A stretch of 53,646 bases of DNA, taken from DAINPP01 sp036743375. GTDB lineage: Bacteria > Thermotogota > Thermotogae > MWEM01. Below the pieces are notes generated by a model. That model saw nothing but the letters and a program-made list of their open reading frames with translations, ran no database searches and was not told the origin of the DNA. Positions 14,753 to 24,959 of this stretch are shown piece by piece; position 1 is the first letter of the stretch; each line of letters begins with the position of its first letter. Both the position numbers and the translations under genes were made by a program. Location of the stretch: contig DAINPP010000015.1 of NCBI GenBank assembly GCA_036743375.1, positions 1 through 53,646 of the forward strand, given 5' to 3'.

Positions 14753-15703
14753 TCAATTAAATAAAATACTGACCGATAAGTTCTTTCTCACCCTTAAAAC
14801 GGCTTCGCCAAGAAGTTCAGACAGATCGAGAATCTTGAATTTATCAGGCAAATCGTCATGCGGAATCGTGTTTGTTATCAGGATCTCTTTGATAACGGAA
14901 TCTTGTAACCTTTCTATTGCACCGCCCGAGAGGATACCATGGGTTGCGCAGGCAATAACATCCTTTGCCCCCTTACTCTTAAGTGCATCCGCAGCACCTA
15001 CAAGTGATCTTGCCGTGTCGATTATATCATCAAACATGATGGCATTTTTCCCCTTTACATCACCAACTACATTTACAATTTCTGCTACATTATCCATTGG
15101 CCTTCTCTTATCAAGGATTGCAAGCGACAATTTCAGCTTTTCGGCAAGTCTTCTAGCTCGTTTTACGCCCCCTACATCCGGTGAAACAACGATATATTCC
15201 TCGGGATTAAACTCGTGCATCTTTTTAAAATAGTCAATAAATACAGGAAAGGCCTGAAGATTATCCAGTGGAATATCAAAAAAGCCCTGTATCTGTTCTG
15301 CGTGCAGATCAGTTGTGATTACCCTGTCCGCACCTGCTTCGGTAAGAAGGTTTGCAACAAGTTTTGCACTTATCGGATCTCTTCCCTTTGCCTTTCGATC
15401 CTGTCTTGCGTAACCAAAATATGGGATAATAACTGAAATAGAACTGGCAGATGCCCTCTTAAATGCATCGATCATGATCAACAATTCCATCAGATTATCA
15501 TTTACAGGTTTACAGGTAGATTGCATCAGATAAACATCATGTCCTCTTACTGTTTCAGCAATTCGAATATTGACTTCTCCATCAGAGAATTTGGACAAAT
15601 CCATCTCACCAAGCTTAATATCCATATATGAAGCCATTTTGTTTCCGAGATCCATATTAGAACTTCCACAAAAAAACTTCATTACAGGGCGGCTAAACGA
15701 CAT
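14753..15703 (-). CDS. prs: ribose-phosphate pyrophosphokinase
   Basis: A 316-residue PRPP synthase, making phosphoribosyl pyrophosphate from ribose 5-phosphate and ATP for nucleotide, histidine and tryptophan synthesis. Motifs: KFSDGEVNIRI near residue 40, RQDRKAKGRDPISAKLVA, DLHAEQIQGFFDIPLDNL, the flexible loop after VVSPDVGGVKRAR, and the PRPP-binding MFDDIIDTARSL. Its ATG shares one base with the glmU stop (TAATG), so translation is coupled. Confidence 0.97.
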   Translation of the reverse strand: MSFSRPVMKFFCGSSNMDLGNKMASYMDIKLGEMDLSKFSDGEVNIRIAETVRGHDVYLMQSTCKPVNDNLMELLIMIDAFKRASASSISVIIPYFGYARQDRKAKGRDPISAKLVANLLTEAGADRVITTDLHAEQIQGFFDIPLDNLQAFPVFIDYFKKMHEFNPEEYIVVSPDVGGVKRARRLAEKLKLSLAILDKRRPMDNVAEIVNVVGDVKGKNAIMFDDIIDTARSLVGAADALKSKGAKDVIACATHGILSGGAIERLQDSVIKEILITNTIPHDDLPDKFKILDLSELLGEAVLRVRKNLSVSILFN

Positions 15704-17139
15704 TAAATTTCACCTTCTCCTTCCAATTTTCTGTTTTTTAATCGGGTCTTTAACTCTTTTCCGCGATTGTTATAATTTGCCTGTCGACCTCTTGCTATTG
15801 ACAGATCATTATCATCCACATCTTTTACGATGACAGAACCCGCTCCGATTATAACATCTTTTCCTATATTAACCGGCGCTACCAGGGAAGAGTTACTCCC
15901 GATAAACGCGTTATCGTCGATAAACGTCTTGTGTTTGCTATAGCCATCGTAATTACAGGTAATTGTACCGGCTCCTATATTGACACCTTCACCGATTGTT
16001 GTATCACCAAGGTAGGTTAGATGTTGTGCTTTTGAGCCTTTGCCTATTTCTGTCTTCTTTGTTTCTACAAAATCCCCGATCTTTACACGAGTTCTAAGAA
16101 TGGTTTTTTCTCTGAGCCTTGCAAATGGTCCCACTTTAACTTCGTTTTCTATCTCAACTTCATAAAGATGCGATCGCTCGATACGATTATCATCTCCGAT
16201 CTGACAATTTTCTATCTGAGTCATCGGTCCTATCACGTTTCGTTTCCCTATCCGAGTCTTTCCTCTGATAAACGTCATCGGCTCTATAATACAATCCTGC
16301 CCTATGGCGCAGGAAGGATCGATATACGTTGTCAAGGGGTCGGTGATAGTAACCCCATTCAACAGGTGTCTTTCGTTGATTCTCCTTTTAGCTTCATTTT
16401 CCATTTCGGAAAGCTGAAGTCGGTTGTTGATACCGCTTACCTCATAATGATCATCTGTAATGACTGAAATAACCTTTTTATCTCTATTATTCATCAGGGA
16501 AACGATATCCGTCAGATAATACTCGTTTTGAGCGTTATCGTTTTTCAATTCTTTTAGACCTTTTACGAGTTCTAATGATTTTATCATATAAATCCCAGAA
16601 TTGATTTCTCTGATTTTTAATTGTTCTTCGGTGGCATCTTTATGTTCGACAATTTCTCTTATCGTTCCATCGGAATTTTTAATAATCCTTCCATATCCCG
16701 ACGGATCTGACATGTTTACAGTGAGCACAACGCCATCAGCCTTTGAATGAAAGAAATCCGCCTGCATCTTTTTCAGTGTCTCAGACTTGATTAGAGGAAC
16801 ATCACCGCATAAAATGAAAACCGGTTCTTTTTCCGGTTCTTTTTCAAGAATTGGTAAAGCACATTTTACTGCATGACCGGTACCAAGTCTTTCCCTCTGA
16901 TAAAAAAAACTGACACTCTTTCCCGTTTCACTGGCCCAGCCTTTCAAAAATCCTTCCACTTCCGGCATCTCTTCACCGATCACAACAGCGATTTTATCAT
17001 ATTGTTCATCATTCATCAAGTCTTTAAAACTATTTAAAACCCATTCCAGCAATGGATGATTTAATAACTGATGCATCACTTTCGGTTTTTCAGATTTCAT
17101 TCGCGTTCCCATTCCCGCTGCAAGAATAATACCTAACAT
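15703..17139 (-). CDS. glmU: bifunctional UDP-GlcNAc pyrophosphorylase / GlcN-1-P acetyltransferase
   Basis: A 478-residue enzyme with an N-terminal nucleotidyltransferase (LAAGMGTRMKSEKPKVMH, then LCGDVPLI and the metal-binding region NSGIYM) and a C-terminal left-handed beta-helix of hexapeptide repeats (IGEGVNIGAGTITCNYDG, IGSNSSLVAPVNIG, IGAGSVI). It makes UDP-N-acetylglucosamine, the precursor of peptidoglycan. About 20 residues longer than the E. coli enzyme, mostly a charged tail. It sits between ruvA and prs. Confidence 0.97.
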   Translation of the reverse strand: MLGIILAAGMGTRMKSEKPKVMHQLLNHPLLEWVLNSFKDLMNDEQYDKIAVVIGEEMPEVEGFLKGWASETGKSVSFFYQRERLGTGHAVKCALPILEKEPEKEPVFILCGDVPLIKSETLKKMQADFFHSKADGVVLTVNMSDPSGYGRIIKNSDGTIREIVEHKDATEEQLKIREINSGIYMIKSLELVKGLKELKNDNAQNEYYLTDIVSLMNNRDKKVISVITDDHYEVSGINNRLQLSEMENEAKRRINERHLLNGVTITDPLTTYIDPSCAIGQDCIIEPMTFIRGKTRIGKRNVIGPMTQIENCQIGDDNRIERSHLYEVEIENEVKVGPFARLREKTILRTRVKIGDFVETKKTEIGKGSKAQHLTYLGDTTIGEGVNIGAGTITCNYDGYSKHKTFIDDNAFIGSNSSLVAPVNIGKDVIIGAGSVIVKDVDDNDLSIARGRQANYNNRGKELKTRLKNRKLEGEGEI

Positions 17140-17155
17140 CCTTTTCCCCCCGTCA

Positions 17156-17770
17156 TTATTTTTTCATTTCAAGAAATTTTTTCAATGCATCTTTAATCAG
17201 CTGCTGTACAGTATAATCTTCATTCAAGCTCATCAATTCCCTCAAAATAAGCCGCGATTTTCCTGAAGGATAACCCAAAGCGGTTAACCCTTCGAGTGAT
17301 TCCTGAAAGATCGTCAAGCTACTGATTTTCGAATCACTTTCATAATCAACGATCAGATCATTATCTGAAGTGAGATCTTTCATTTTTGTCCTCAATTCAA
17401 GAATGATACGCTCTGCCGTCTTTTTACCAATTCCGGGCAGTTTTTTCAAGAAATCAGAGTCGTTTAAGGTTATTGCTTCAATCAATTCGACGGAATCAGA
17501 GACTGAAAGCATCTTTATTGCGGTTTTTGGTCCCAGACCACTTACACTCCTGAGTAAATTGAACAGTTTTTTGTTTGTTTTGTTTAAAAAGCCGAACAAT
17601 TTGAATTCATCATCTCCAGGAATCATCACAACAAATGCTTTTACGGGATCTATGCCACAGTTATAAAGCTCGTTATCCGCTGTGATATTATAACCGATAT
17701 TGTTGACCTCAAGCGTTATTCGGTTATCTTCCTCTCTTTCGGTAATAATACCTATTAAATAATTATACAT
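17156..17770 (-). CDS. ruvA: Holliday junction branch migration protein RuvA
   Basis: A 204-residue RuvA: N-terminal OB domain (MYNYLIGIITEREEDNRITLEVNNIGY), then two helix-hairpin-helix motifs (LLRSVSGLGPKTAIKML and LKKLPGIGKKTAERIILEL), a flexible acidic linker and the C-terminal domain III that contacts RuvB (QESLEGLTALGYPSGKSRLIL). RuvA tetramers bind four-way junctions. ruvB is not adjacent; the gene is embedded between pullulanase and glmU. Confidence 0.96.
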   Translation of the reverse strand: MYNYLIGIITEREEDNRITLEVNNIGYNITADNELYNCGIDPVKAFVVMIPGDDEFKLFGFLNKTNKKLFNLLRSVSGLGPKTAIKMLSVSDSVELIEAITLNDSDFLKKLPGIGKKTAERIILELRTKMKDLTSDNDLIVDYESDSKISSLTIFQESLEGLTALGYPSGKSRLILRELMSLNEDYTVQQLIKDALKKFLEMKK

Positions 17771-17782
17771 AATACCCTCTGT

Positions 17783-19924
17783 TTATAAATATAAAAGATA
17801 CCAGCTTTTTTCAGCGGCAAATAATTCGTCTTTTACGATACCAAGTGGCGAATTCCCAGAATGAAACGGATTGACGACGATTGTCCATGCTGCGTTATCT
17901 TCTGTTTCCGGTAATCTGAGCCATAAATCATCCTCGGTCATATTCACGGCAACCATTGCATAACGCCATGTATCAATACCCTTGCCATTTATGATGTACA
18001 GGAAGGCACCGTCAATAGAATGAATAAGATTAACCCTGTGTCTAATTTCCTTCTTTGTATTGATGCGAAACAGCGGATGTGCCTTTCTCAAAGCAATAAG
18101 ATTTCTATAATAGTTGAACAGGTCATAATATTTTTTCTTTGTCGACCATTTAATGGAATTATAAATATCTCCCGCGTTATATGTATTTGAATGCATATAT
18201 TTACTTCTGGCAAATTCTTCCCCAGAATGGAGAAAGGGAATTCCAAAAGAGAGGAGTTGAATGAAGGCCGATAACTTATTCATAGAGACATGCTCAGTCC
18301 AATTAACATCCGGTCTGCTTTTACATAATTTATCAAAAAGTGTTAAATTATCATGACAGGAGGAATAGACTATCTGTTCACTGGGGTTTTCTGTCCTATT
18401 ACTCATACCTTCTTCATATCCAAAATCGCCCAGCATTGAACCGAGAACCGTATTCGTCCAACTAATGTCACCGGAAACAAACCCCGTTGAGCCATCATCC
18501 GGATATCCCTTCAATCCATTTCTCAATTCGTCATTAAAGACAGCTATCTTGTGATTCTTCTGAAAGCCGTCTAAAGACCTTTCTTCTATAGGCAAAACAC
18601 TATCACCACCGGTCCAGGGTTCGCCGTATAATATGATATTTTTTTTCAGTTCTGTCAGTTCACTTTCTATCTCAAACATCGTTTCACGATCTATCAAACC
18701 CATTAAATCAAATCTGAATCCATCAATCTTAAACCGATTGGTCCAGTGCTTGAGTGAATCGACAATATATTTTCTGATGAATTTTCTTTCAGTTGCCAAT
18801 TCATTTCCACATCCCGATCCGTTTGATAAACATCCGTTATCATCCCACCTGTAGGCATAATCGGGGAGCGTGTTATTGAATATTGAATGATATTGCTCAA
18901 AAGTATGATTATAAACAACATCAAGTATCACACCGAGTTTTTCTGAATGAAGGGTGTTAATCATTTCAGAAAATTCTTCTATTCTTGAAAACGGATCGAG
19001 AGGGTTTGTTGAATAAGACCCTTCTGGAACCGTATGACATTTTGGATCATAACCCCAATTATAATCGGAAGCGTGAAGTTCATCGACGGAATTAAAATCT
19101 TGTACGGGTAACAGATGAAGATGTGTTATACCGAGTTCTTTTATATGATCGAGCCCTGCAGGAAGATCGTTTTGAGTAATCCCCTTCTGAGTGAAAGCCT
19201 TATAGGTATTCCTTACTTTGAAAGGAGTTTCCGGATCAGAAGTGAAATCCCGAATATGTGTTTCATATAAAACCGTATCACAAATATTCTCAGGGTTGTC
19301 ATAGTCGTCGATTTCCCGAAGCTTATGAAAATCTATCACGGCTGATCTTTCGGAATTGGCGGTCAGACTTAGTGAAAAAGGGTCAATCGTTTCAATGACC
19401 CTGTCTTCAAATCTGATAACATAGGTATATTGTTGAAGATGAAGATTTCCTTTTTCCGTATATGACCAGTAGCCACCTTTTTGCCAAGTCATATCCTTTA
19501 GCACTTCTCTCTCGGGAAAGTAAAGTTTGAGCTGAACGGCAGAGGCAAACGGCGAGAACAACTTGAATCTTGTTTTATCACTTTCTACCTGTGGGAAAAA
19601 ATCGACATCTTTTACTAACTCGGAATAATAATCTGTAATCTCTATTTTCATGAGTCTGTTTTTTGAGATCCTTTCAGCAAAACAGGAATATAGTTCGATT
19701 TTTTGTCTTAATTGGATAAGATTCAATGGAGAAGCAATTTTCAGATGATAAAGGATCAAGTTCTTCTCAATCTTCCGTGAATCCAGAATATGACATGAAA
19801 TCTCACTTTCCCCTGTTTTAACAAAAAAAACTGGAGGAGTATCCTCATGAGAAATCGTTTTAGTATACAGTACCGTACAAATAATCTCTTCAAAACTTAT
19901 CAGTTTACTCAGCTTGATCTTCAT
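17783..19924 (-). CDS. pulA: type I pullulanase (GH13), cytoplasmic
   Basis: A 713-residue glycoside hydrolase that cleaves alpha-1,6 branches of pullulan, glycogen or limit dextrins. It has YNWGYDP, the pullulanase type I signature, VVYNHT (region I), DGFRFDLMG (region II, nucleophile Asp), LYGEPWTGG (region III, acid/base Glu) and SSCHDN (region IV). An N-terminal carbohydrate-binding-like segment (about 120-210) precedes the barrel. No signal peptide is present, so it probably trims intracellular glycogen or imported dextrins. The start overlaps the RND gene by 20 bases; AAGGAAG lies upstream of the ATG. Confidence 0.93.
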   Translation of the reverse strand: MKIKLSKLISFEEIICTVLYTKTISHEDTPPVFFVKTGESEISCHILDSRKIEKNLILYHLKIASPLNLIQLRQKIELYSCFAERISKNRLMKIEITDYYSELVKDVDFFPQVESDKTRFKLFSPFASAVQLKLYFPEREVLKDMTWQKGGYWSYTEKGNLHLQQYTYVIRFEDRVIETIDPFSLSLTANSERSAVIDFHKLREIDDYDNPENICDTVLYETHIRDFTSDPETPFKVRNTYKAFTQKGITQNDLPAGLDHIKELGITHLHLLPVQDFNSVDELHASDYNWGYDPKCHTVPEGSYSTNPLDPFSRIEEFSEMINTLHSEKLGVILDVVYNHTFEQYHSIFNNTLPDYAYRWDDNGCLSNGSGCGNELATERKFIRKYIVDSLKHWTNRFKIDGFRFDLMGLIDRETMFEIESELTELKKNIILYGEPWTGGDSVLPIEERSLDGFQKNHKIAVFNDELRNGLKGYPDDGSTGFVSGDISWTNTVLGSMLGDFGYEEGMSNRTENPSEQIVYSSCHDNLTLFDKLCKSRPDVNWTEHVSMNKLSAFIQLLSFGIPFLHSGEEFARSKYMHSNTYNAGDIYNSIKWSTKKKYYDLFNYYRNLIALRKAHPLFRINTKKEIRHRVNLIHSIDGAFLYIINGKGIDTWRYAMVAVNMTEDDLWLRLPETEDNAAWTIVVNPFHSGNSPLGIVKDELFAAEKSWYLLYL

Positions 19925-22391
19925 TCTTCACTTCCTTATTTTCCCTTTTCTGTATCAAATCTCTGAATTTTTTCAACCAGAAAAATGTGATAAACCAGTT
20001 AAACATGATTCCCATGGTCATTATCAAGCCAAACTCTCCGAGAATAGGAGAACTGGCAAGTAAAAATGTTGCAAATGCAATGGCCGTTGTTGCCGAACTC
20101 AAAGAGATTGCCTTACCCGTTTTCATTAAAACGTTGTTGATATAATCAGGCGATTTCTGACTTGCTTCCTCTTCCCTTAAACGGCCTATAAGGTGTATAG
20201 GGGCATCGATTGCCATTCCTATAAGCAATGGAAATGCCATCAGTGTTAAGAAATTCAGACGCATGCCAAAAAGATAATAAAACCCAAACAGGCAGATAAT
20301 GGTAAGCCCGAGATCCAATAAGACGGTCATGGAATCGGAGAATTTTTTCAGCGAGATAAACACCGTAAAAGCGATGATAACAATGGCCAATAAAACGGCA
20401 AAAATAATTGACTGTATGACCTGTTTCATGACTTTGTAATAAATTATCGGATATCCGTAGAAATCATGGCCGGTATTGTTTAGGCCTTCCACAAATCTTT
20501 TCAGATTATTGTTGGCCCAGATATCATATTTGGGTTGGGCATAAATCGTATAAACCATTTTTCCGTTAACGGTTGTCGTAAGATATTGCTTTGCCTCGTT
20601 TGGAAGAATTTCACTTTTAAAGATTTCCTTTATAAAAATGCTGAAGTTTGGGCTTTCACGGAATAATTTGTATAAGTAATCGAGATCGCCGTATACTCCA
20701 AGTTTTTTAAACAGGATCAGTGTAAAGGCATTCTGTGAGTTTCCCAGTATATTTTCTATTTCCATCTTAAATGATCCGAAATTATCAAACATTTCCTTTG
20801 GAATAAAGCTGGCCAGTGAATTTAAATTCCCGAGATCCGGAATTCTCTCGTAAATGTTATTTTCTGCCTCATAGAGTTTTTCGGGATCATCTATATAGGT
20901 AATGATAGAGTTATCGACATTTGAAAGGATTTTATGATCCGTGATCTTGTTCAACATCTGTACGCTCTCTATTTCGGTCGGAATGACCTGAGCAGGTGTA
21001 TAATTAAAATCTCTGAAACTGAAATAGGTGAAAAGAATCAATGGAACAGAGAGACAGAATAGTAGAATAACCACATATTTGGAAATCTTTTTATCGTAGA
21101 TGTTAAAAAGATTAGAAAATTTTCTCTGTACCCATGAAGCTTGTTGCGTATTTTTTATACGCATGAATTTTGAAAAGAAGATAAGAAATGAGGGGAGAAT
21201 TATAATCATTACGAGTAGAAAAATGGAAATACCGATACCTGACATGAGACTTACTTTCTGTAAAGCGGGAGAATCGACAAAAACCATCGATACAAAAGCC
21301 GCAATGGTGGTAATCCCACCAATCAGTGTATTTTTACCGGAATGCTTCACAGCGCTAACGACAGCAAGCTTCGCAAAATTCCTCTTGATTTCCTTATCTC
21401 CATTGTTGAATTCTTCAGAATTTTCCTTCAATTCTTCTGAGATTCGATGAGATAAATGAATACCAAAATCTATTCCTAACCCTAATAAAAGTGCAAGAAC
21501 AAAACTTGAAATGAAGTCCAGATTCGTGAAGATGAACTGAAAGATACCAAGAGACCAGCAGATCCCCATCACCAAAGTCATAAAAATAGATATTGTGGTG
21601 CAAATATTGCCGTATACGATAAAAAAGAGAGCAGAAATAGCTGTCAAAGTGATGATCGTGGTAATGGTCAGATCGTGAGAAATTACGTTGTTTGTATCAA
21701 GGGCCTGTTGATATGAACCGGTTATTCCATAAGTGTAGCCGTACTCACCGCATAACTCATCAAGTTCTCTTCTGATTTCCGTTAGGGCCATTTTTGTGAA
21801 ATCGAGATTTATAGATGGTTTTGTCAAAACGATATTAATGATGAAAATTTCATTATCAGGACTGAAAGTGACAAATTTATCCGCACTGTCAATATCGGCC
21901 ATATCATCGAAGACTTTTTCGACCTGCATTAATGAATCCCCTACGTTTCTTACAATACTAAAATCCAAAGCTGCGGGATTATCCACGAGAAACTTTGTAA
22001 AGTTCATTGTGGATACAAGTTGTTCGAATATGGAACTGTTTGTAAGTAATAATCCGGTGGTCCCCATCATAGAAGTCGAACTGAGATTTTTAAAGTATTT
22101 AACCATGTCGACTTTTTTACAAAGTATGCTTTTTAGTTCAGTTGCAAATTCCAGGGCCTTATTCTGATTTCCGTCAAAATCGACCACTACAACAACCGTA
22201 TCGCTGACGGCTTCACCAGAAAATAATTCCTGATATTGTTGAGAATATTCATCATCTGATGGAAGCAGAGTCATGAGATCCGTATTGAGCGAGATTTTTG
22301 AGCCCTGATAAGCTAAGAATACCGTTAAAAAGATACTAACAATGAGAATTTCTTTCCAAAATCTTTGAACTAATTTACCTATGAATTCCAT
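19905..22391 (-). CDS. RND superfamily (MMPL/SSD-type) exporter
   Basis: An 828-residue integral membrane protein with the repeated RND layout. There is one N-terminal helix (about 13-30), an outer domain, five helices (about 235-405), a further helix near 438, a second outer domain and five helices (about 660-810). GLGIDFGIHLSHRI and GMAIDAPIHLIGRL are the paired helix-4 and helix-10 motifs with acidic proton-relay residues. NTDLMTLLPSDDEYSQQYQ after the first helix is typical of the MMPL-type predicted exporters. It probably moves lipids or hydrophobic compounds with the proton gradient. The two upstream genes encode envelope proteins that may be partners. Confidence 0.85.
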   Translation of the reverse strand: MEFIGKLVQRFWKEILIVSIFLTVFLAYQGSKISLNTDLMTLLPSDDEYSQQYQELFSGEAVSDTVVVVVDFDGNQNKALEFATELKSILCKKVDMVKYFKNLSSTSMMGTTGLLLTNSSIFEQLVSTMNFTKFLVDNPAALDFSIVRNVGDSLMQVEKVFDDMADIDSADKFVTFSPDNEIFIINIVLTKPSINLDFTKMALTEIRRELDELCGEYGYTYGITGSYQQALDTNNVISHDLTITTIITLTAISALFFIVYGNICTTISIFMTLVMGICWSLGIFQFIFTNLDFISSFVLALLLGLGIDFGIHLSHRISEELKENSEEFNNGDKEIKRNFAKLAVVSAVKHSGKNTLIGGITTIAAFVSMVFVDSPALQKVSLMSGIGISIFLLVMIIILPSFLIFFSKFMRIKNTQQASWVQRKFSNLFNIYDKKISKYVVILLFCLSVPLILFTYFSFRDFNYTPAQVIPTEIESVQMLNKITDHKILSNVDNSIITYIDDPEKLYEAENNIYERIPDLGNLNSLASFIPKEMFDNFGSFKMEIENILGNSQNAFTLILFKKLGVYGDLDYLYKLFRESPNFSIFIKEIFKSEILPNEAKQYLTTTVNGKMVYTIYAQPKYDIWANNNLKRFVEGLNNTGHDFYGYPIIYYKVMKQVIQSIIFAVLLAIVIIAFTVFISLKKFSDSMTVLLDLGLTIICLFGFYYLFGMRLNFLTLMAFPLLIGMAIDAPIHLIGRLREEEASQKSPDYINNVLMKTGKAISLSSATTAIAFATFLLASSPILGEFGLIMTMGIMFNWFITFFWLKKFRDLIQKRENKEVKNEDQAE

Positions 22392-22412
22392 GTTCTTCTC
22401 CTGATTCCCTTC

Positions 22413-22898
22413 TTAGTGTGAAAAAACTAAAAAAATAATGAGTGCAAAATCTTTTATTAAACGTAAAAAGGGTAAAAATTTATTTCTGATGATCAATTTA
22501 TATAAATAGAAAGACCAGAGACAAAGTATTAAAATAAAAAAAAGGCCAAATACTTTATAAAGCCAGCCGTTCCTGGTAATGATTGGCATGATCAGGGGTA
22601 AAAAAAGGTAGGGGGCATAAGTAGCGCTTAAATGTGTTTTAATCCAGTGATTTTTATCTCCTCTTATAAACATCAGATCTATTCCTATGATAATAAAATA
22701 CACCAGCAGGGGAATAAGTACAAGGAACAGTATTCCCGTAAGATTGTAAAAAGATAACATTTTGAAAATAAAGCTTCTTAAGGACAATTCATTTAAAACG
22801 ATTATGAGCATTAATGAAAAAAAAGATCCAAGATAAGTTTCAGGCGTTTTTTTAAAATATCTTTTGGGTGTAATCAACGCATCAAAAAGTCCGTTCAT
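22413..22898 (-). CDS. Yip1-like membrane protein
   Basis: 161 residues from the ATG at 22898, which overlaps the upstream stop by four bases and has GGAG nine bases before it; an ATG five codons earlier is also possible. The N-terminal MNGLFDALITPKRYFKKTPE followed by five hydrophobic helices resembles the bacterial Yip1/DUF1282 group, where a short amphipathic P-x-R-x-F motif precedes the membrane domain. That similarity is weak. Cotranscribed with the RND exporter gene downstream and an unknown exported protein upstream. Confidence 0.5.
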   Translation of the reverse strand: MNGLFDALITPKRYFKKTPETYLGSFFSLMLIIVLNELSLRSFIFKMLSFYNLTGILFLVLIPLLVYFIIIGIDLMFIRGDKNHWIKTHLSATYAPYLFLPLIMPIITRNGWLYKVFGLFFILILCLWSFYLYKLIIRNKFLPFLRLIKDFALIIFLVFSH

Positions 22899-23716
22899 AG
22901 TGATTCGCTCCAAAATGGAAAACTAACTAATTTTACCGGTAAAGGCAACATTTCACCGAGAGTTGTCTGCAAACATTTCAGATTCTTAATCGTTGCTTTA
23001 AAGGTGATTATCTGATAGCCCGTATCGTACGATTTAATCACGGCATCGTAGATCAATCCCTTCATTTTTAACTGAACCTCTTCATAAGACAGCGAAACCG
23101 GAAATTCTATGGCTGAGTTATTTGTCTCAAGCAGATATTTTGGAAAAAAAACTTCTTTGTTTGCCCTTGCAATATCTTTGGAATTTAAACCCTTTATGTT
23201 TAACGCATAGGGAAGCCGCTTTTTTCTGAACGTTTCAGCAAGAAAAACGGAATACTCTTCAAATGGATCTATTATCCTGAGAAAAGAAGTGTCATCTTCG
23301 ATTTCTATTTCAGAAATCAAATCATCACTTCCGTATCCGCTAATGGCGATCAATAAAGACGGTTCATAGGTAATCAAATATCTTTTGTTTTCCGCTTTTG
23401 CATATAGAACAACCTTATTCCCCAAACTCGATGATTCCCTAATGTCATAATCGAAAGTCTCAGTATCCAAATCAACGGTTCTCTTTTTAAAATCTTCATA
23501 AGTAAAACAAACGATCTCTTCCGTTTTTAACAAAGGAACGGTCGTATTTGAATGATTGATTTTTAGATTGTTTTTAACCTGAATAACAGGAGGATCTGCG
23601 TATCTGAACTCTTCCGCGTCGTTATCCCATTTATACCCGATAACCGATTCGGATCCGTAGAATACTGCGAATCCTCCTATTACTGCTGCCAATAGGCAAA
23701 AAATTACTCTAAACAT
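22895..23716 (-). CDS. exported or membrane-anchored protein of unknown function
   Basis: A 273-residue protein with an N-terminal hydrophobic segment (VIFCLLAAVIGGFAVFYG, about 4-21) that could be a signal peptide or anchor. The rest is soluble, with alternating hydrophobic residues suggesting beta strands, for example NKVVLYAKAENKRYLITYE and GYQIITFKATIKNLKCLQ. No recognised domain. It lies 13 bases after the S41 protease gene and overlaps the Yip1-like gene, so with the RND exporter it forms a three-gene envelope group. Confidence 0.55.
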   Translation of the reverse strand: MFRVIFCLLAAVIGGFAVFYGSESVIGYKWDNDAEEFRYADPPVIQVKNNLKINHSNTTVPLLKTEEIVCFTYEDFKKRTVDLDTETFDYDIRESSSLGNKVVLYAKAENKRYLITYEPSLLIAISGYGSDDLISEIEIEDDTSFLRIIDPFEEYSVFLAETFRKKRLPYALNIKGLNSKDIARANKEVFFPKYLLETNNSAIEFPVSLSYEEVQLKMKGLIYDAVIKSYDTGYQIITFKATIKNLKCLQTTLGEMLPLPVKLVSFPFWSESL

Positions 23717-23729
23717 TAATTCCTTTTAA

Positions 23730-24959
23730 TCAAAAGGCTTCCACTAAAAAATCCAAAGCGGTTTTTAACTGATTATCCTTTTCAGGGTTAATTTCTATCT
23801 CAAATCTGGTACTGTCACTTGTATGATCTACGGAGTCATCGGATTCATCTGAAATTATCTGTTCCTGTTTTACGAGGATGTCGGGTTCTATTCCCTTGAG
23901 ATGAATATCGCTTCCGCTTGGTGTGAAATAATGTGCCGTTGTTAACCAAAGTTCACCGCCGTTTGACAACGGGAATAAAGTTTGTACGGCAGCTTTCCCA
24001 AACGTCTTTTCACCAACAAGTGTGGCCAGTGAATAATCTTTCATCGCACCAGAAAAAATTTCGGATGATGAAGCACTCCCACCGTTCACAAGAACAACCA
24101 TCGGGACATCCTTAAACTCATTTCCGAGAGACTTATAGGTATTTGTATAATTATCTGAAGATTTTGTAGTGACTATTATTTCACCTGAATCTATGAACAT
24201 CGACGCAGTGAGTATGGCTTGGGTGAGATAACCGCCGGGATTGTTTCTCAGATCGATAACCAGCTTCTCTATATCTTGAGCGTACAATTCAGTTAAGGCC
24301 TTTCTGAGTTCCGAACTGGTGTTTTTGAAAAATTTGTTGATACGAACATAACCGATCGGAACATCCATGTATTCAATAAAGCCGTATTGAACCATCTGAG
24401 TTTTTATTTCAGCTCTCTGAAGACTGAATTCAAGTGTACCAACGCCTTCTCTGATGATTTCAAGATTTACAATTGTATCCGGTACCCCTCTTAAATTATT
24501 AACCGCTTCCATGTACGTCATATCTTCAACCGGGCTGGCATCAATCGTATAAATTAAATCCCCGGCTTTTATCCCCGCTTTATAGGCAGGGGTTCCGAAC
24601 ATTGGAGCAACCACTTCAATAACTTTAAGATGGGCGTTATAAGTCACTTCAGTGCCTATACCACCATATTTTCCTTCCTGTTCTATATTCGTTTCAGCTA
24701 CATCTGCAGCCGTATGATAATAACTGAAAGGATCATTCAATCCTGAAATTAACCCTCTTACACTCGAATCAATAAGGTCATCGTAATCCATAATATCTTT
24801 TTCATAAAATTCGTTTTCTATGAAGTACAGTGATTCAAAGAAGGGTTTTAACTTATCATAAACATTTGTTTCTTCGGTCTGAGCAAATAAAGTCCATGAT
24901 GTTGTGAGAATCAACGTTGCAAGTGTTATTACAAATACGGTCTTAAGGGTTTTTTTCAT
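23730..24959 (-). CDS. C-terminal processing peptidase (S41 family)
   Basis: 409 residues from ATG 24959, which has GGAGGTG seven bases upstream. Signal peptide (about 1-27, ends TLFAQ), a PDZ domain (about 90-165, YGGIGTEVTY ... AGIKAGDLIYTID), then the S41 catalytic core with NNPGGYL, GGSASSSEIFSGAMKD (nucleophile Ser) and GEKTFGKAAVQ (catalytic Lys). Such proteases trim or degrade exported proteins. The acidic C-terminal extension after about 360 is poorly conserved. The start overlaps the CsoR-family gene by 17 bases. Confidence 0.92.
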   Translation of the reverse strand: MKKTLKTVFVITLATLILTTSWTLFAQTEETNVYDKLKPFFESLYFIENEFYEKDIMDYDDLIDSSVRGLISGLNDPFSYYHTAADVAETNIEQEGKYGGIGTEVTYNAHLKVIEVVAPMFGTPAYKAGIKAGDLIYTIDASPVEDMTYMEAVNNLRGVPDTIVNLEIIREGVGTLEFSLQRAEIKTQMVQYGFIEYMDVPIGYVRINKFFKNTSSELRKALTELYAQDIEKLVIDLRNNPGGYLTQAILTASMFIDSGEIIVTTKSSDNYTNTYKSLGNEFKDVPMVVLVNGGSASSSEIFSGAMKDYSLATLVGEKTFGKAAVQTLFPLSNGGELWLTTAHYFTPSGSDIHLKGIEPDILVKQEQIISDESDDSVDHTSDSTRFEIEINPEKDNQLKTALDFLVEAF